Below, one piece after another: positions 49,202 through 57,889 of a stretch of 64,000 nucleotides of DNA. The notes beneath the pieces were generated by a model. It ran no database searches, was not told where the DNA came from, and was given only the letters and a program-made list of their open reading frames with translations. The first letter of the stretch is position 1. Every line of letters starts with the position of its first letter. A program made the position numbers and the translations under genes. The DNA is from an uncultured Roseibium sp. Its GTDB lineage: Bacteria > Pseudomonadota > Alphaproteobacteria > Rhizobiales > Stappiaceae. The stretch covers positions 3,410,001-3,474,000 of the forward strand of contig NZ_OY780958.1 of the NCBI RefSeq assembly GCF_963675985.1, written 5' to 3'.

Positions 49202-50851
49202 TTACTTGATGCGCGGCAGCGTCTCGAACTGGTGGAACGGCGGCGGGGACGACAGGGTCCACTCGAGCGTCGTCGCACCTTCGCCCCACGGGTTGTTTCC
49301 GGCAACACGCTTCTTGGAGAAGGCCTCGACGATACCGAAGAGGAACACCAGAACCGCGAAGGCGGAGATGTAGGAGCCGATGGAGGAGACCTGGTTCCAG
49401 CCGGCCAGCGCATCCGGGTAGTCGATGTACCGGCGCGGCATGCCGGCAAGACCCAGGAAGTGCTGCGGGAAGAAGACCAGGTTCACGCCGATGAAGGTGA
49501 TCCAGAAGTGCAACTTCCCGATCGTTTCATTGTACATGTACCCGAACATCTTCGGGAACCAGTAGTACCAGGCCGCGAAGATCGCGAACACGGCACCGAG
49601 CGACAGAACGTAGTGGAAGTGAGCCACAACGTAGTAGGTGTCGTGCAGAGCGCGGTCGAGACCGGCGTTGGCGAGCTGCACCCCGGTCACACCACCAATG
49701 GTGAACAGGAAGATGAAGCCGATTGCCCAGACCATCGGAGTGCGGAACTCGATGGAGCCGCCCCACATGGTGGCGATCCAGGAGAAGACCTTCACACCTG
49801 TCGGCACCGCGATGACCATGGTGGCCGCCACGAAGTAGGCCTGCGTGTCGACCGACATGCCGACCGTGTACATGTGGTGTGCCCACACGATGAAGCCGAC
49901 GACACCGATGGCGACCATGGCGTAAGCCATGCCAAGGTAACCGAAGACCGGCTTGCGGGAGAAGGTGGAAATGATGTGGCTGATGATGCCGAAGCCCGGC
50001 AGGATCAGGATGTACACTTCCGGATGGCCGAAGAACCAGAACAGATGCTGGAACAGGATCGGATCACCACCGCCGGCCGGATCGAAGAACGTCGTGCCGA
50101 AGTTCCGGTCCGTCAGCAGCATGGTGATGCCACCGGCCAGAACCGGCAGGGACAGCAGCAGCAGGAAAGCGGTGATCAGCACGGACCAGGCGAACAGCGG
50201 CATCTTGTGCAGGGTCATACCCGGCGCACGCATGTTGAAGATCGTGGTGATGAAGTTGATCGCCCCGAGGATCGAGGAGGCACCGGCAATGTGCAGCGAC
50301 AGGATCGCCATATCCATGGCCGGCCCGGGCTGACCGGTGGTCGACAGCGGCGGGTAGATGGTCCAGCCACCGCCCACACCGTAGGCGCCGGGCGCGCTCG
50401 GCATGAAGGCCGAGAGCAGCAGCAGCAGGAACGCCGGCGGCAGGAGCCAGAAGGAGATGTTGTTCATGCGCGGGAACGCCATGTCCGGCGCGCCGATCAT
50501 GATCGGAACGAACCAGTTGGCGAAACCACCGATCAGGGCCGGCATGACCATGAAGAAGATCATGATAAGGCCGTGCGCCGTCGTGAAGGCATTGAACATG
50601 CTCTTGCCGGCATCGATCGCAGAAGCGCCTTCGTCCACGCCGTAGACCATCTGCGCGAGACCGTGGAAGATCTGAATGCCCGGCTCAGCCAGTTCCCACC
50701 GCATCATCACGGACAGGAAACCACCGATGATGCCCGCCGTGATCGCGAAGATCAGGTACATCGTGCCGATGTCTTTGTGGTTCGTTGAATAAACGTAGCG
50801 GCGCCATCCTGTCGGATGATCGTGCGCTGCGTGAGCGTCGGTCGCAGCCAT
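49202..50851 (-). CDS. ctaD: Cytochrome c oxidase subunit I
   Basis: A 549-residue heme-copper oxidase subunit with twelve membrane helices, the catalytic heart of the aa3 oxidase. The CuB/cross-linked His-Tyr site is LFWFFGHPEVYILILPGFG. WAHHMYTVGMSVDTQAYF carries the two further CuB histidines, and YVVAHFHYVLSLGAVFAIFA the heme a/a3 ligands. AMVMF-type H-channel details were not checked. It starts MAATDAHAAHDHPTGWRRYV and follows ctaC by 86 nt. Oxygen is reduced to water, with protons pumped. Confidence 0.99.
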   Translation of the reverse strand: MAATDAHAAHDHPTGWRRYVYSTNHKDIGTMYLIFAITAGIIGGFLSVMMRWELAEPGIQIFHGLAQMVYGVDEGASAIDAGKSMFNAFTTAHGLIMIFFMVMPALIGGFANWFVPIMIGAPDMAFPRMNNISFWLLPPAFLLLLLSAFMPSAPGAYGVGGGWTIYPPLSTTGQPGPAMDMAILSLHIAGASSILGAINFITTIFNMRAPGMTLHKMPLFAWSVLITAFLLLLSLPVLAGGITMLLTDRNFGTTFFDPAGGGDPILFQHLFWFFGHPEVYILILPGFGIISHIISTFSRKPVFGYLGMAYAMVAIGVVGFIVWAHHMYTVGMSVDTQAYFVAATMVIAVPTGVKVFSWIATMWGGSIEFRTPMVWAIGFIFLFTIGGVTGVQLANAGLDRALHDTYYVVAHFHYVLSLGAVFAIFAAWYYWFPKMFGYMYNETIGKLHFWITFIGVNLVFFPQHFLGLAGMPRRYIDYPDALAGWNQVSSIGSYISAFAVLVFLFGIVEAFSKKRVAGNNPWGEGATTLEWTLSSPPPFHQFETLPRIK

Positions 50852-50937
50852 GCTTGTGCTCCCTCGTAGATTTCACAGGCTGCGCGCTTGTTTGCCCTGA
50901 GCGCGCAGCTTCCCCAGTTTCGATGCCGTCCGGAAGC

Positions 50938-51864
50938 TTACCGTGCGGCGACCTTCATATTCGCCGTAGCGGTGTCGGCAGCGGCAGACTTGCGCGCGGC
51001 GTCAATTTCGGCCAGCAGCTGCTGTTTTGCCACGTCGACGTCCTCCTTGGCGGCCTCGACCCAGGCATCATACTGCTCCTGGGTGACGACACGGATGGCG
51101 ATCGGCATAAAGGCATGATCCTTGCCGCACAGTTCGGAGCACTGACCATAGTAGATGCCGGTGTTGCGGGCACGGAACCAGGTTTCGTTCAGGCGCCCCG
51201 GAACAGCGTCCACCTTGACGCCGAATGAGGGCATTGCGAAAGAGTGCAGCACGTCCGCGGCGGTCACCTGGACACGCACGGTCTTGTCCACCGGCACCAC
51301 CATCGAATAGTCGACAGCCAGAAGACGCGGCACCTGCGATAGCTCGAGACCACGGGCCTCGGCGGCTTCCTCGCGCTCTTTGTCGCTCATCATGATGGAA
51401 TCGAAGCTGACATCCTCCATGCCTTCGTCGGCATACTCATAACCCCAGTACCACTGGTAACCGGTCACCTTGACCGTCATGTCGTATTCCGGGATGTCGA
51501 GCTGCTTGAAGAGAAGGCGGAACGATGGAATTGCGATCACGACAAGGATCAGGATCGGCACGATCGTCCAGGCCACTTCGATCATCGTGTTATGCGATGT
51601 CCGGGACGGGGTCGGATTGGCCTTGGAATTGAACCGCACCATCACGGTCACCAGCAAGGCCAGGACGAAAAGCGTGATGACGGTGATGATTCCGAGTGTC
51701 AGACTGTTAAACGCATGGATGCCGTCCATGACCTCGGTATCGGACGTCTGCAGCCCGAGCTGCCACGGCTTGATTCCGGATTCAGCCAGAACCGCCCCAG
51801 TTGAAGCGGTCAGTGCAGCCGCACCGCCCGTCAGCTTCATGAGACGCTTGAGGATAGCCTTCAC
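50938..51864 (-). CDS. ctaC: Cytochrome c oxidase subunit II
   Basis: A 308-residue subunit that accepts electrons from cytochrome c through the binuclear CuA centre. It has a signal peptide (to about residue 27, AVLA-ES), two membrane helices (~40-110) and a periplasmic cupredoxin domain. CuA ligands are visible in CSELCGKDHAFMPI and the earlier His in DVLHSFAMPSFGVK. The aromatic electron-entry patch is GYQWYWGYEY. The start is GTG at 51864 with GGGAGCG upstream; an ATG 8 codons later is possible. It heads the operon downstream of the FNR-type box. Confidence 0.97.
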   Translation of the reverse strand: MKAILKRLMKLTGGAAALTASTGAVLAESGIKPWQLGLQTSDTEVMDGIHAFNSLTLGIITVITLFVLALLVTVMVRFNSKANPTPSRTSHNTMIEVAWTIVPILILVVIAIPSFRLLFKQLDIPEYDMTVKVTGYQWYWGYEYADEGMEDVSFDSIMMSDKEREEAAEARGLELSQVPRLLAVDYSMVVPVDKTVRVQVTAADVLHSFAMPSFGVKVDAVPGRLNETWFRARNTGIYYGQCSELCGKDHAFMPIAIRVVTQEQYDAWVEAAKEDVDVAKQQLLAEIDAARKSAAADTATANMKVAAR

Positions 51865-52361
51865 GTCTTCGCTCCCTTCCCTCTTAATCCGCCACATCTC
51901 AGGCGGACCACGCATGCCTATTTCCCGGACCGTAAAGCCCGCTCAACATTTAGGCAGAACCCTGCCAAAGAAACGGCATTTCAATCCAGATTTGCCGCAT
52001 CATAACCACAATCGCCAATGTAGCGCGATCTCGCCCGTAGCTGGAGCGGCGATCTGCCGCATGCATCATACTAGAGGCTTAATGCCGCACAAAAAACACA
52101 ACAATCGGCTATCTGCAATGGTGTTGCGGGTAATTATTTCATGGCGGCGCGTACCTCTCCAGTTGATATTTATCAATGACTGCCCGAATTCCGCTAAAAA
52201 ACCAAGGAATATGCTGTCGACGACGCCTACGGGCTGGTCATGGACACCCTGTTGCGGCAATGTCGCCGATGAAATCTGACGCCGATTCGTCTTCCGGATA
52301 CCGGTTGATAACCGATGTGATCCGGACCGGAATCGACTGGCGCAATTGACTGGAGGAATCT
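51865..52361. other. Intergenic regulatory region between ctaC and IalB gene
   Basis: This 497-bp gap between two divergent genes shows no gene; the few short frames lack ribosome sites. It is AT-richer than the coding sequence around it. It should hold the promoter of the oxidase operon on one side and of the ialB-like gene on the other, and contains a perfect FNR-type box at 52163. Confidence 0.6.
52163..52176. promoter_or_regulatory. Perfect FNR/FixK-type box
   Basis: TTGAT-ATTT-ATCAA is an exact match to the FNR/Anr/FixK consensus TTGAT-N4-ATCAA. It lies 299 bp upstream of the ctaC start and 186 bp upstream of the ialB start. In alphaproteobacteria FnrL or FixK proteins shift the balance between low- and high-affinity oxidases, so oxygen control of the aa3 operon is plausible. 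Confidence 0.65.
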
Positions 52362-52931
52362 TTGTCGATCCGTTCGTTGCAATACCCTACCGCATTTCTC
52401 CGGACGCTGGCCGGGCATTACGGCAAGAAACGATACAAGCCACTGCTGGCCGTGAGCATGATTGCGGCAGGCCTTGCGACTTCCATCCTGCCAGTGGCGG
52501 CGCAGGGCGAAGTCAAAGCCACCCACGGCGACTGGCAGATGCGTTGCGATACGCCGCCGGGCGCCTCAAGCGAGCAATGTGCCCTGATCCAGAACGTGAC
52601 GGCCGAAGACCGTGAAAACGTGGGCCTGTCGGTCATCGTCCTGAAGACCGCCGACAAGCAGGCACGAATCCTCCGGGTTCTCGCCCCTCTCGGCGTGCTG
52701 CTACCCTCCGGGCTGGGGCTCAGGGTCGATGACGCGGATATCGGACGGGCTGGGTTCGTCCGCTGCCTTCCGAACGGCTGCATTGCAGAGGTCATCCTGG
52801 AAGATGCATTGCTGGCCAAGCTGAAGGCCGGCGGACAGGCGACCTTCATCATTTTCCAGACACCGGAAGAAGGCATCGGCATTCCGATCTCCCTCAACGG
52901 ATTTTCCGCGGGCTTCGACGCCCTGCCCTGA
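52362..52931 (+). CDS. Invasion-associated locus B (IalB) family protein
   Basis: A 189-residue exported protein. The signal segment is about residues 27-48 (PLLAVSMIAAGLATSILPVAAQG), unusually preceded by ~26 mainly basic residues. The mature part has THGDWQMRCDTPPGASSEQC and FVRCLPNGCIAEVILED, with four cysteines in the pattern of the IalB family. These periplasmic/surface proteins are widespread in alphaproteobacteria and not limited to pathogens; function is unclear. The start is TTG at 52362 behind a clear TGGAGGAATCT ribosome site. Confidence 0.88.
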   Translation: MSIRSLQYPTAFLRTLAGHYGKKRYKPLLAVSMIAAGLATSILPVAAQGEVKATHGDWQMRCDTPPGASSEQCALIQNVTAEDRENVGLSVIVLKTADKQARILRVLAPLGVLLPSGLGLRVDDADIGRAGFVRCLPNGCIAEVILEDALLAKLKAGGQATFIIFQTPEEGIGIPISLNGFSAGFDALP

Positions 52932-53010
52932 TCGAAGGTTCGCAGGTTTCCGCCTGACGCCTCGGCTGCGGCCCAAGGGGCCCAAGGGGTACGTGCTCGA
53001 GTGCAAAGGA

Positions 53011-54807
53011 TCAGGCAGATGGGGTGGGCTTGTCCTGCTCGTCGACGGTGGCCTTGAGGCGCGGTGTGACGCCGTGGAGCCGGTCGGTGCCCGCGAAGGG
53101 GCCGTCGGTCATTTCCATGGCGAGACGTTCCTTATCGCGGCGGCGGACGTCTTCCTCGATCTGGGCGATGCGGTCGACTGGAATGCCGAGCCGTTCAAGG
53201 GCCGCCTTTCCGAAGGCAACGCTCGATTCGAATGTTTCCCTGATCTGGTAGTCGACGCCCAGTTTCGTCAGCACGAGAGCATGCGCCCTGTCCGTCGCCC
53301 GACAGAACAGGAGCGCCTCGGGGAACCCTTCGCGCAACAGTTCGATCGACTTGCTCATCACACGGTCATTTTCGATGCACATCGCGATCAGGGCCGCCTT
53401 GCCCGCTCCCGCGGCAGCAAGAACGTCGGCGCGCGTGGCGTCGCCATAATAGACTTTGTAGCCGAGCTTGCGCGCATAGGCGATCCGGTCCGGGCGGTTG
53501 TCGATCGCCGTGATTTCCAGGCCTTCCGATGTCAGGATCTGAGCGACCATCATCCCGAACCGTCCGAAGCCAATCACAAGAACGGTCGGCATCGCCTCCT
53601 CGAAGGTTTCGATTGCCGGATTTTCGCCCCCCCTCGCCTTCATGCGGCCGGCAATCGCATCAAGACCGAGACAGGCCAAAGGCGTCATCAGCATCGAGAT
53701 GATGACGATCGCGCTCAGGATGTTGGCGTGCTGGTAGTTCAGGACCTGGCTGCCGATCGCCGCAGTGAACAGAACGAAGGCGAATTCCCCACCCTGGGGC
53801 AAGGTCACCGCGACCCGCAGCGCATCGGAATTGGATGATCCGGTTACCCGCGTCAAACCCCAGAGATAGCTGCCTTTTACCAGCATGACGACAACCACTC
53901 CCACCAGCACTTCCGTCAGGTGGTTGCGGAGAACGGTAAAATCGAGAGACATGCCGACCGCTATGAAGAACAGGCCCATCAAGAGAGAGCGAAACGGTTC
54001 GATATCGGCTTCCAGCGTGTGTTTGAAACTGGACTCCGCCAGAAGGACACCTGCCAGAAAAGCACCCATAGCCATGGACAGGCCGACCGTATGCATCAGG
54101 TCCGCACTTCCCAGTGCAACCAGAAGGGCGGCGGTGAGCATGACTTCCCGAGCCCGGCTTCCGGCCAGGAACAGGAAAAGCGGAGACGCCAGATACCGCC
54201 CTGCCAGGATAACCGCGGCGACCGCACCGAGCGTCTTGGCGGCTTCCGCCAGAATGCCCGGGCCACCTTCCCCCGTCTCTCCCGGCGCCAGGATGGAAAC
54301 CATCGCCAGAAGCGGTACGATCGCAATGTCCTGAAGGAGAAGAATTCCGAATGCGCGCTGGCCGTAGGCAGAGGAGAGTTGACCGCGTTCCTGCAGAATC
54401 TGGAGCGCGAATGCAGTGGAGGACAAGGCCATGCCGAAGCCGGCGACAAGAGCCGCACCGGTCGGCAGGCCGGCAAGCAAGGCAATGCCGAAGAACGTCA
54501 GCCCTGTCAGGACAACCTGTCCGGTTCCCAGACCGAAAATGTCCCGTTTCATGCGCCACAGTTTTTTCGGATCAAGTTCCAGACCGATCACGAACAGCAG
54601 CAGAACCACCCCCAGTTCGGCCACATGCAGCACATCCGTACCGGCTTCGATCAGTTTTAAGCCGAATGGGCCGAGGACGACACCGGCAGCGAGATAGCCC
54701 ACAACCGATCCCAGCCCCAGGCGTTTGGCCAACGGCACCGCCACAACGGTTGCCGTCAGTAGAACAATCGATTCATGAAGAAACGGGGGTACGCCTTCGG
54801 CCGCCAT
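53011..54807 (-). CDS. CPA2-family cation:proton antiporter (KefB/KefC-like)
   Basis: A 598-residue inner-membrane protein. Residues ~10-385 form twelve or thirteen helices of the Na/H exchanger domain (GYLAAGVVLGPFGLKLI; LLLLFVIGLELDPKKLW; ILLLQDIAIVPLLAM with the conserved QD pair). Residues ~405-525 are a TrkA-N (RCK) domain with the Rossmann loop VLVIGFGRFGMMVAQIL that binds NAD(H)/glutathione adducts in KefC. A ~70-residue tail follows. It probably exports K+ in exchange for protons during electrophile stress. The quinone-reductase partner KefF/KefG is not adjacent. Confidence 0.94.
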   Translation of the reverse strand: MAAEGVPPFLHESIVLLTATVVAVPLAKRLGLGSVVGYLAAGVVLGPFGLKLIEAGTDVLHVAELGVVLLLFVIGLELDPKKLWRMKRDIFGLGTGQVVLTGLTFFGIALLAGLPTGAALVAGFGMALSSTAFALQILQERGQLSSAYGQRAFGILLLQDIAIVPLLAMVSILAPGETGEGGPGILAEAAKTLGAVAAVILAGRYLASPLFLFLAGSRAREVMLTAALLVALGSADLMHTVGLSMAMGAFLAGVLLAESSFKHTLEADIEPFRSLLMGLFFIAVGMSLDFTVLRNHLTEVLVGVVVVMLVKGSYLWGLTRVTGSSNSDALRVAVTLPQGGEFAFVLFTAAIGSQVLNYQHANILSAIVIISMLMTPLACLGLDAIAGRMKARGGENPAIETFEEAMPTVLVIGFGRFGMMVAQILTSEGLEITAIDNRPDRIAYARKLGYKVYYGDATRADVLAAAGAGKAALIAMCIENDRVMSKSIELLREGFPEALLFCRATDRAHALVLTKLGVDYQIRETFESSVAFGKAALERLGIPVDRIAQIEEDVRRRDKERLAMEMTDGPFAGTDRLHGVTPRLKATVDEQDKPTPSA

Positions 54808-54942
54808 TCTGTCTCCCGGATTCTGGTCAAATTCAGATAACCCGGGACTCAGTGTACCCCGAATCGGTAACTCATTTCCGAAGTCCGGAAAGACAGCGGC
54901 AATTTGGCAGGCATCGCCCCTTACAGCACTGCCTTTATGACG

Positions 54943-56367
54943 TCAGACCGCAGTGCCGCCGACCGTCAACGCGTTGATGCGCATGGAAGGCTGGCCGACA
55001 CCAACCGGAACGCCCTGACCCTGCTTGCCGCAGGTGCCCATGCCGGGGTCGAGCTTCATGTCGTTGCCGATCATGGCGACGCGGGTCAGTGCATCAGGCC
55101 CGTTGCCGATCAGCATCGCGCCCTTGACCGGCGCCCCCACCTTGCCGTCCTCGATCTTGTAGGCCTCCGTGCAGGAGAAGACGAACTTGCCGGAGGTGAT
55201 GTCGACCTGGCCGCCGCCGAAAGCAACCGCATAAATCCCGTTCTTCACCGACGACAGAATTTCTTCCGGCTCCTTGTCACCGCCCAGCATGATGGTGTTG
55301 GTCATGCGCGGCATGGGGATATGGGCATAGGACTGGCGGCGGCCGTTGCCGGTCGGATCCATTCCCATCAGCCGGGCGTTCTGCCGGTCCTGCATGTAAC
55401 CGACAAGGATGCCATCCTCGATCAGGGTGGTGCGGCTGGAGGGTGTTCCCTCATCGTCGACGCTCAAGGAACCGCGCCGATCCGGGATCGTACCGTCGTC
55501 GACGATCGTCACGCCGGGAGAAGCCACACGCTGGCCCATGAGCCCTGCGAAGGCCGATGTCTTCTTGCGGTTGAAGTCACCTTCGAGGCCGTGACCGACC
55601 GCTTCGTGGAGCAGGATCCCGGGCCATCCCGAACCGAGCACGACATCCAGCGTTCCCGCCGGCGCCGGAACAGCTTCCAGATTGACCAGCGCCTGGCGCA
55701 GGGCTTCCTCCACTCCTGCCTGCCAGTTTTCCGGCGTGATGAAACGCTCGAACCCTTCCCGTCCGCCGCAGCCGAAAGATCCGGTTTCCTGGCGCTCGTC
55801 GGAGCCGGCAATCACGCTGATGCTCATGCGGACCATCGGCCGCACGTCGCGCACGCGATGACCGTCGGCGCGCAGGATATCGACGACCTGCCACGAGCCG
55901 GCGAGCGACGCCGTCACCTGGCGCACCCGCGGATCCTTCGCCCGTGCGTAGGCGTCGATTTCCTGCAGGAGCTTGACCTTGTCCTCGAAGCTCGGTCCGC
56001 CGAGAGGGTTGGCATCGGTATAGAGCGACTGGTTGGTCCGGGCAGGGGCAGCCGCATAGGAGCCCGAATGTCCGGTCTTGACGGCACTCACGGCGTCGGC
56101 CGCACGCTTCAGCGCGCCTTCGGAGATTTCACCGGAATGGGCATAGCCCGCTGCCTCGCCGGCGACCGCGCGCAGGCCGAAGCCCTGGGCCGTGTCATAA
56201 TTGGCGCCCTTCAGTCGGCCATTGTCGAAGACAAGCCCTTCCGACTGGCGGTATTCAACGAAAAGCTCGCCGTCATCGGCGCCCGACAGGGCATCGGCTG
56301 TGATCCGCCGCGCGGTCTCGAGGCCAAGGCCGGATGTTTCAATGAGATCGGAGGAGATATCGGCCAT
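54943..56367 (-). CDS. tldD: Metalloprotease TldD
   Basis: A 474-residue subunit of the TldD/TldE (PmbA) protease, which degrades unfolded peptides and matures some RiPPs. The zinc site is HEAVGHGLEGDFNRKK, the modified HExxxH of the TldD family. VLGSGWPGILLHEAVG and RQNARLMGMDPTGNGRRQSY are further conserved blocks. The ATG at 56367 matches the family start; the frame extends 36 codons upstream in a Gly/Arg/Ser-rich stretch not expected in TldD. The partner-type gene pmbA lies 5.6 kb away in the same direction. Confidence 0.96.
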   Translation of the reverse strand: MADISSDLIETSGLGLETARRITADALSGADDGELFVEYRQSEGLVFDNGRLKGANYDTAQGFGLRAVAGEAAGYAHSGEISEGALKRAADAVSAVKTGHSGSYAAAPARTNQSLYTDANPLGGPSFEDKVKLLQEIDAYARAKDPRVRQVTASLAGSWQVVDILRADGHRVRDVRPMVRMSISVIAGSDERQETGSFGCGGREGFERFITPENWQAGVEEALRQALVNLEAVPAPAGTLDVVLGSGWPGILLHEAVGHGLEGDFNRKKTSAFAGLMGQRVASPGVTIVDDGTIPDRRGSLSVDDEGTPSSRTTLIEDGILVGYMQDRQNARLMGMDPTGNGRRQSYAHIPMPRMTNTIMLGGDKEPEEILSSVKNGIYAVAFGGGQVDITSGKFVFSCTEAYKIEDGKVGAPVKGAMLIGNGPDALTRVAMIGNDMKLDPGMGTCGKQGQGVPVGVGQPSMRINALTVGGTAV

Positions 56368-56702
56368 TGTGAAGTCCCTGTTTCCGGACATCTGACGGCA
56401 AGCCGCGGCATTGCCCGCGTTTCTGCCGGTCCGGGTGTGAGAAGTGTCATTTCCCGTAACATAGACATTTTTCAAATGATTTCATCTGTCACGGGAAATT
56501 CTCCACGCGCAAGACCCGATCCGATACGGGGATGCCGCCGGGAGAACGGTTGGGACTTGGGCATGGCGTTAAGAGGATATACTGTGTGTCGCCGGTCCAA
56601 GACTTGCCCTGCCCCCCCGGACTGCATAGGATCGCGCGAAAGATCGAAGCCGGGCCTGAGCAATCAAAGGGGCCGGAAAAATTGCGACTCCGGATAGCGA
56701 AC

Positions 56703-56930
56703 ATGATGAACCGTTACGAAAACCCGCGCATGCCGAGCGAAGCCAAAATCCGATATCTCGACGGCGACTATCAGGTCGAAAGCCCGGGTACGTTCGTTCG
56801 CTGCGCCGTCACCGGCGCAGCCATTCCGCTGGAAGAGTTGAAATACTGGTCCGTGGAAAACCAGGAGGCTTACGTGGATGCAGCCGCCTCGCTCAAGCGC
56901 TACAAGGAAAAGCATCCTGCGAAAGCCTGA
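56703..56930 (+). CDS. DUF2093 domain-containing protein
   Basis: A 75-residue cytoplasmic protein whose sequence EAKIRYLDGDYQVESPGTFV and CAVTGAAIPLEELKYWSVE is the hallmark of the DUF2093 family, nearly restricted to alphaproteobacteria. The single C-x-x-T-G-x-x-I-P segment suggests a small beta fold. Function unknown. Two adjacent ATG codons (56703, 56706) are possible starts. It stands alone between tldD (divergent) and the convergent membrane protein gene. Confidence 0.92.
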   Translation: MMNRYENPRMPSEAKIRYLDGDYQVESPGTFVRCAVTGAAIPLEELKYWSVENQEAYVDAAASLKRYKEKHPAKA

Positions 56931-56932
56931 CG

Positions 56933-57376
56933 TCAGACAGAGGCGGTACGCCGACGCGACAGGCTGATGCCGTCCTTCATATTCTGCGCCAGCAGCCAGA
57001 TGTTTGCGGCACCGGCCGTCAGTTCCACTGCCTGGATGCCATAGAACCAGACATCGAATTGTCCGGCCTGGGCACGCAGGGCCAGGAAGACGGCCGACGG
57101 CAGCAGAATGCACACTCCGTTCGCCGCGATGATCCGCATTCTGCGCATTTTCCGGGCCACGACCGGCGACCGCCAGCCTTTTCCCAGAACCGCTCCCGAA
57201 ATCCCGGTCGCCATCATGGCCGGGATCAGTCCGGCCATGGCCCACAGGATCCCGGTCTTTACTCCGGCAACTGCTTCTTCGGTTCCAAACAGCTCTGAAA
57301 TCAGCGTCGCGCTCCAGAACACGGAAATCATAACCAGCGCCAGACCACCGGCAGACGCATGCAATATTGCTTTCAT
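56933..57376 (-). CDS. Four-helix membrane protein divergent from MarR
   Basis: A 147-residue inner-membrane protein with about four hydrophobic helices (GGLALVMISVFWSATLISEL; GILWAMAGLIPAMMATGISG; IIAANGVCILLPSAVFLALR; QAVELTAGAANIWLLAQNMK). The middle loop is basic (ARKMRRMRI). No transporter family is recognised with certainty; the arrangement resembles small alphaproteobacterial membrane proteins found next to MarR genes. It shares its promoter region with the divergent MarR gene and two palindromic operators, so it is a probable direct target of that regulator. Confidence 0.8.
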   Translation of the reverse strand: MKAILHASAGGLALVMISVFWSATLISELFGTEEAVAGVKTGILWAMAGLIPAMMATGISGAVLGKGWRSPVVARKMRRMRIIAANGVCILLPSAVFLALRAQAGQFDVWFYGIQAVELTAGAANIWLLAQNMKDGISLSRRRTASV

Positions 57377-57394
57377 CAGTCACACTCCATTTGA

Positions 57395-57406
57395 ATAGCA
57401 TGCTAT
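57395..57406. promoter_or_regulatory. Palindromic MarR operator 1
   Basis: ATAGCATGCTAT is a perfect 12-bp palindrome, 19 bp upstream of the membrane-protein start. It shares ATAGC/GCTAT half-sites with the second palindrome. Confidence 0.65.
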
Positions 57407-57419
57407 CTATATAGCACTT

Positions 57420-57435
57420 GCATAGCGTGCTATGC
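57420..57435. promoter_or_regulatory. Palindromic MarR operator 2
   Basis: GCATAGC-GT-GCTATGC has 7-bp perfect arms. It lies 18 bp upstream of the preferred MarR start (57453). The same ATAGC/GCTAT half-sites as in operator 1 suggest binding of two MarR dimers. Confidence 0.65.
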
Positions 57436-57452
57436 AATGCGTAGATAACCTG

Positions 57453-57887
57453 ATGACATTCAAAAAGCTGCAATCGGCGGGTTATCTTGCCAACCACATG
57501 GCGCGGCTATTCGCTGTCGCCCTGCACAGGGATATCGCCCCCCTCGGATTGGCGCCGGCCCAGTTCATGACCCTCCTGGAACTCTGGTCGGAGGAAGGCC
57601 TGACCCAACGCGACCTGATCCGGCGCCTGGACGTCGAGCAGGCGACAGTGGCCAATACCCTGTCACGCATGGAGCGTGACGGCCTGATTGTCCGAAAACC
57701 GCATCCGGCGGACCGGCGCGCCCAATCCGTCTGGCTCACCGACAAGGCGAAGGCGCTGGAGGCCCCGGCGAAGGCCGCGGCAACCGCCGTCAATGAGAAG
57801 GCGCTCGTCTCCCTGTCCGAGGAGGAAAGAAACGCCTTCGTCGGTGTGATGGGACGGGTGATCGCCAACCTTCAACGATCAGGCTGA
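57453..57887 (+). CDS. MarR family transcriptional regulator (with divergent membrane protein)
   Basis: A 144-residue winged-helix regulator. LTQRDLIRRLDVEQATVANTLSRM is the recognition region and RKPHPADRRAQSVWLTDKAK the wing with the DRR motif. The ATG at 57453 (MTFKKLQSAG) is preferred because the upstream ATG at 57432 lies inside a palindromic operator and lacks a ribosome site. It probably represses itself and the divergent four-helix membrane protein; the inducer is unknown. Confidence 0.9.
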   Translation: MTFKKLQSAGYLANHMARLFAVALHRDIAPLGLAPAQFMTLLELWSEEGLTQRDLIRRLDVEQATVANTLSRMERDGLIVRKPHPADRRAQSVWLTDKAKALEAPAKAAATAVNEKALVSLSEEERNAFVGVMGRVIANLQRSG

Positions 57888-57889
57888 TT

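Noticed and set aside
49040..50788. 582-codon plus-strand frame
   Set aside because: Antisense to ctaD; composition (Arg, His, Asp, Gln rich) is typical of shadow frames in GC-rich DNA.
52066..52260. 64-codon minus-strand frame in the ctaC-ialB gap
   Set aside because: No ribosome site, spans the FNR box, and shows no protein-like pattern.
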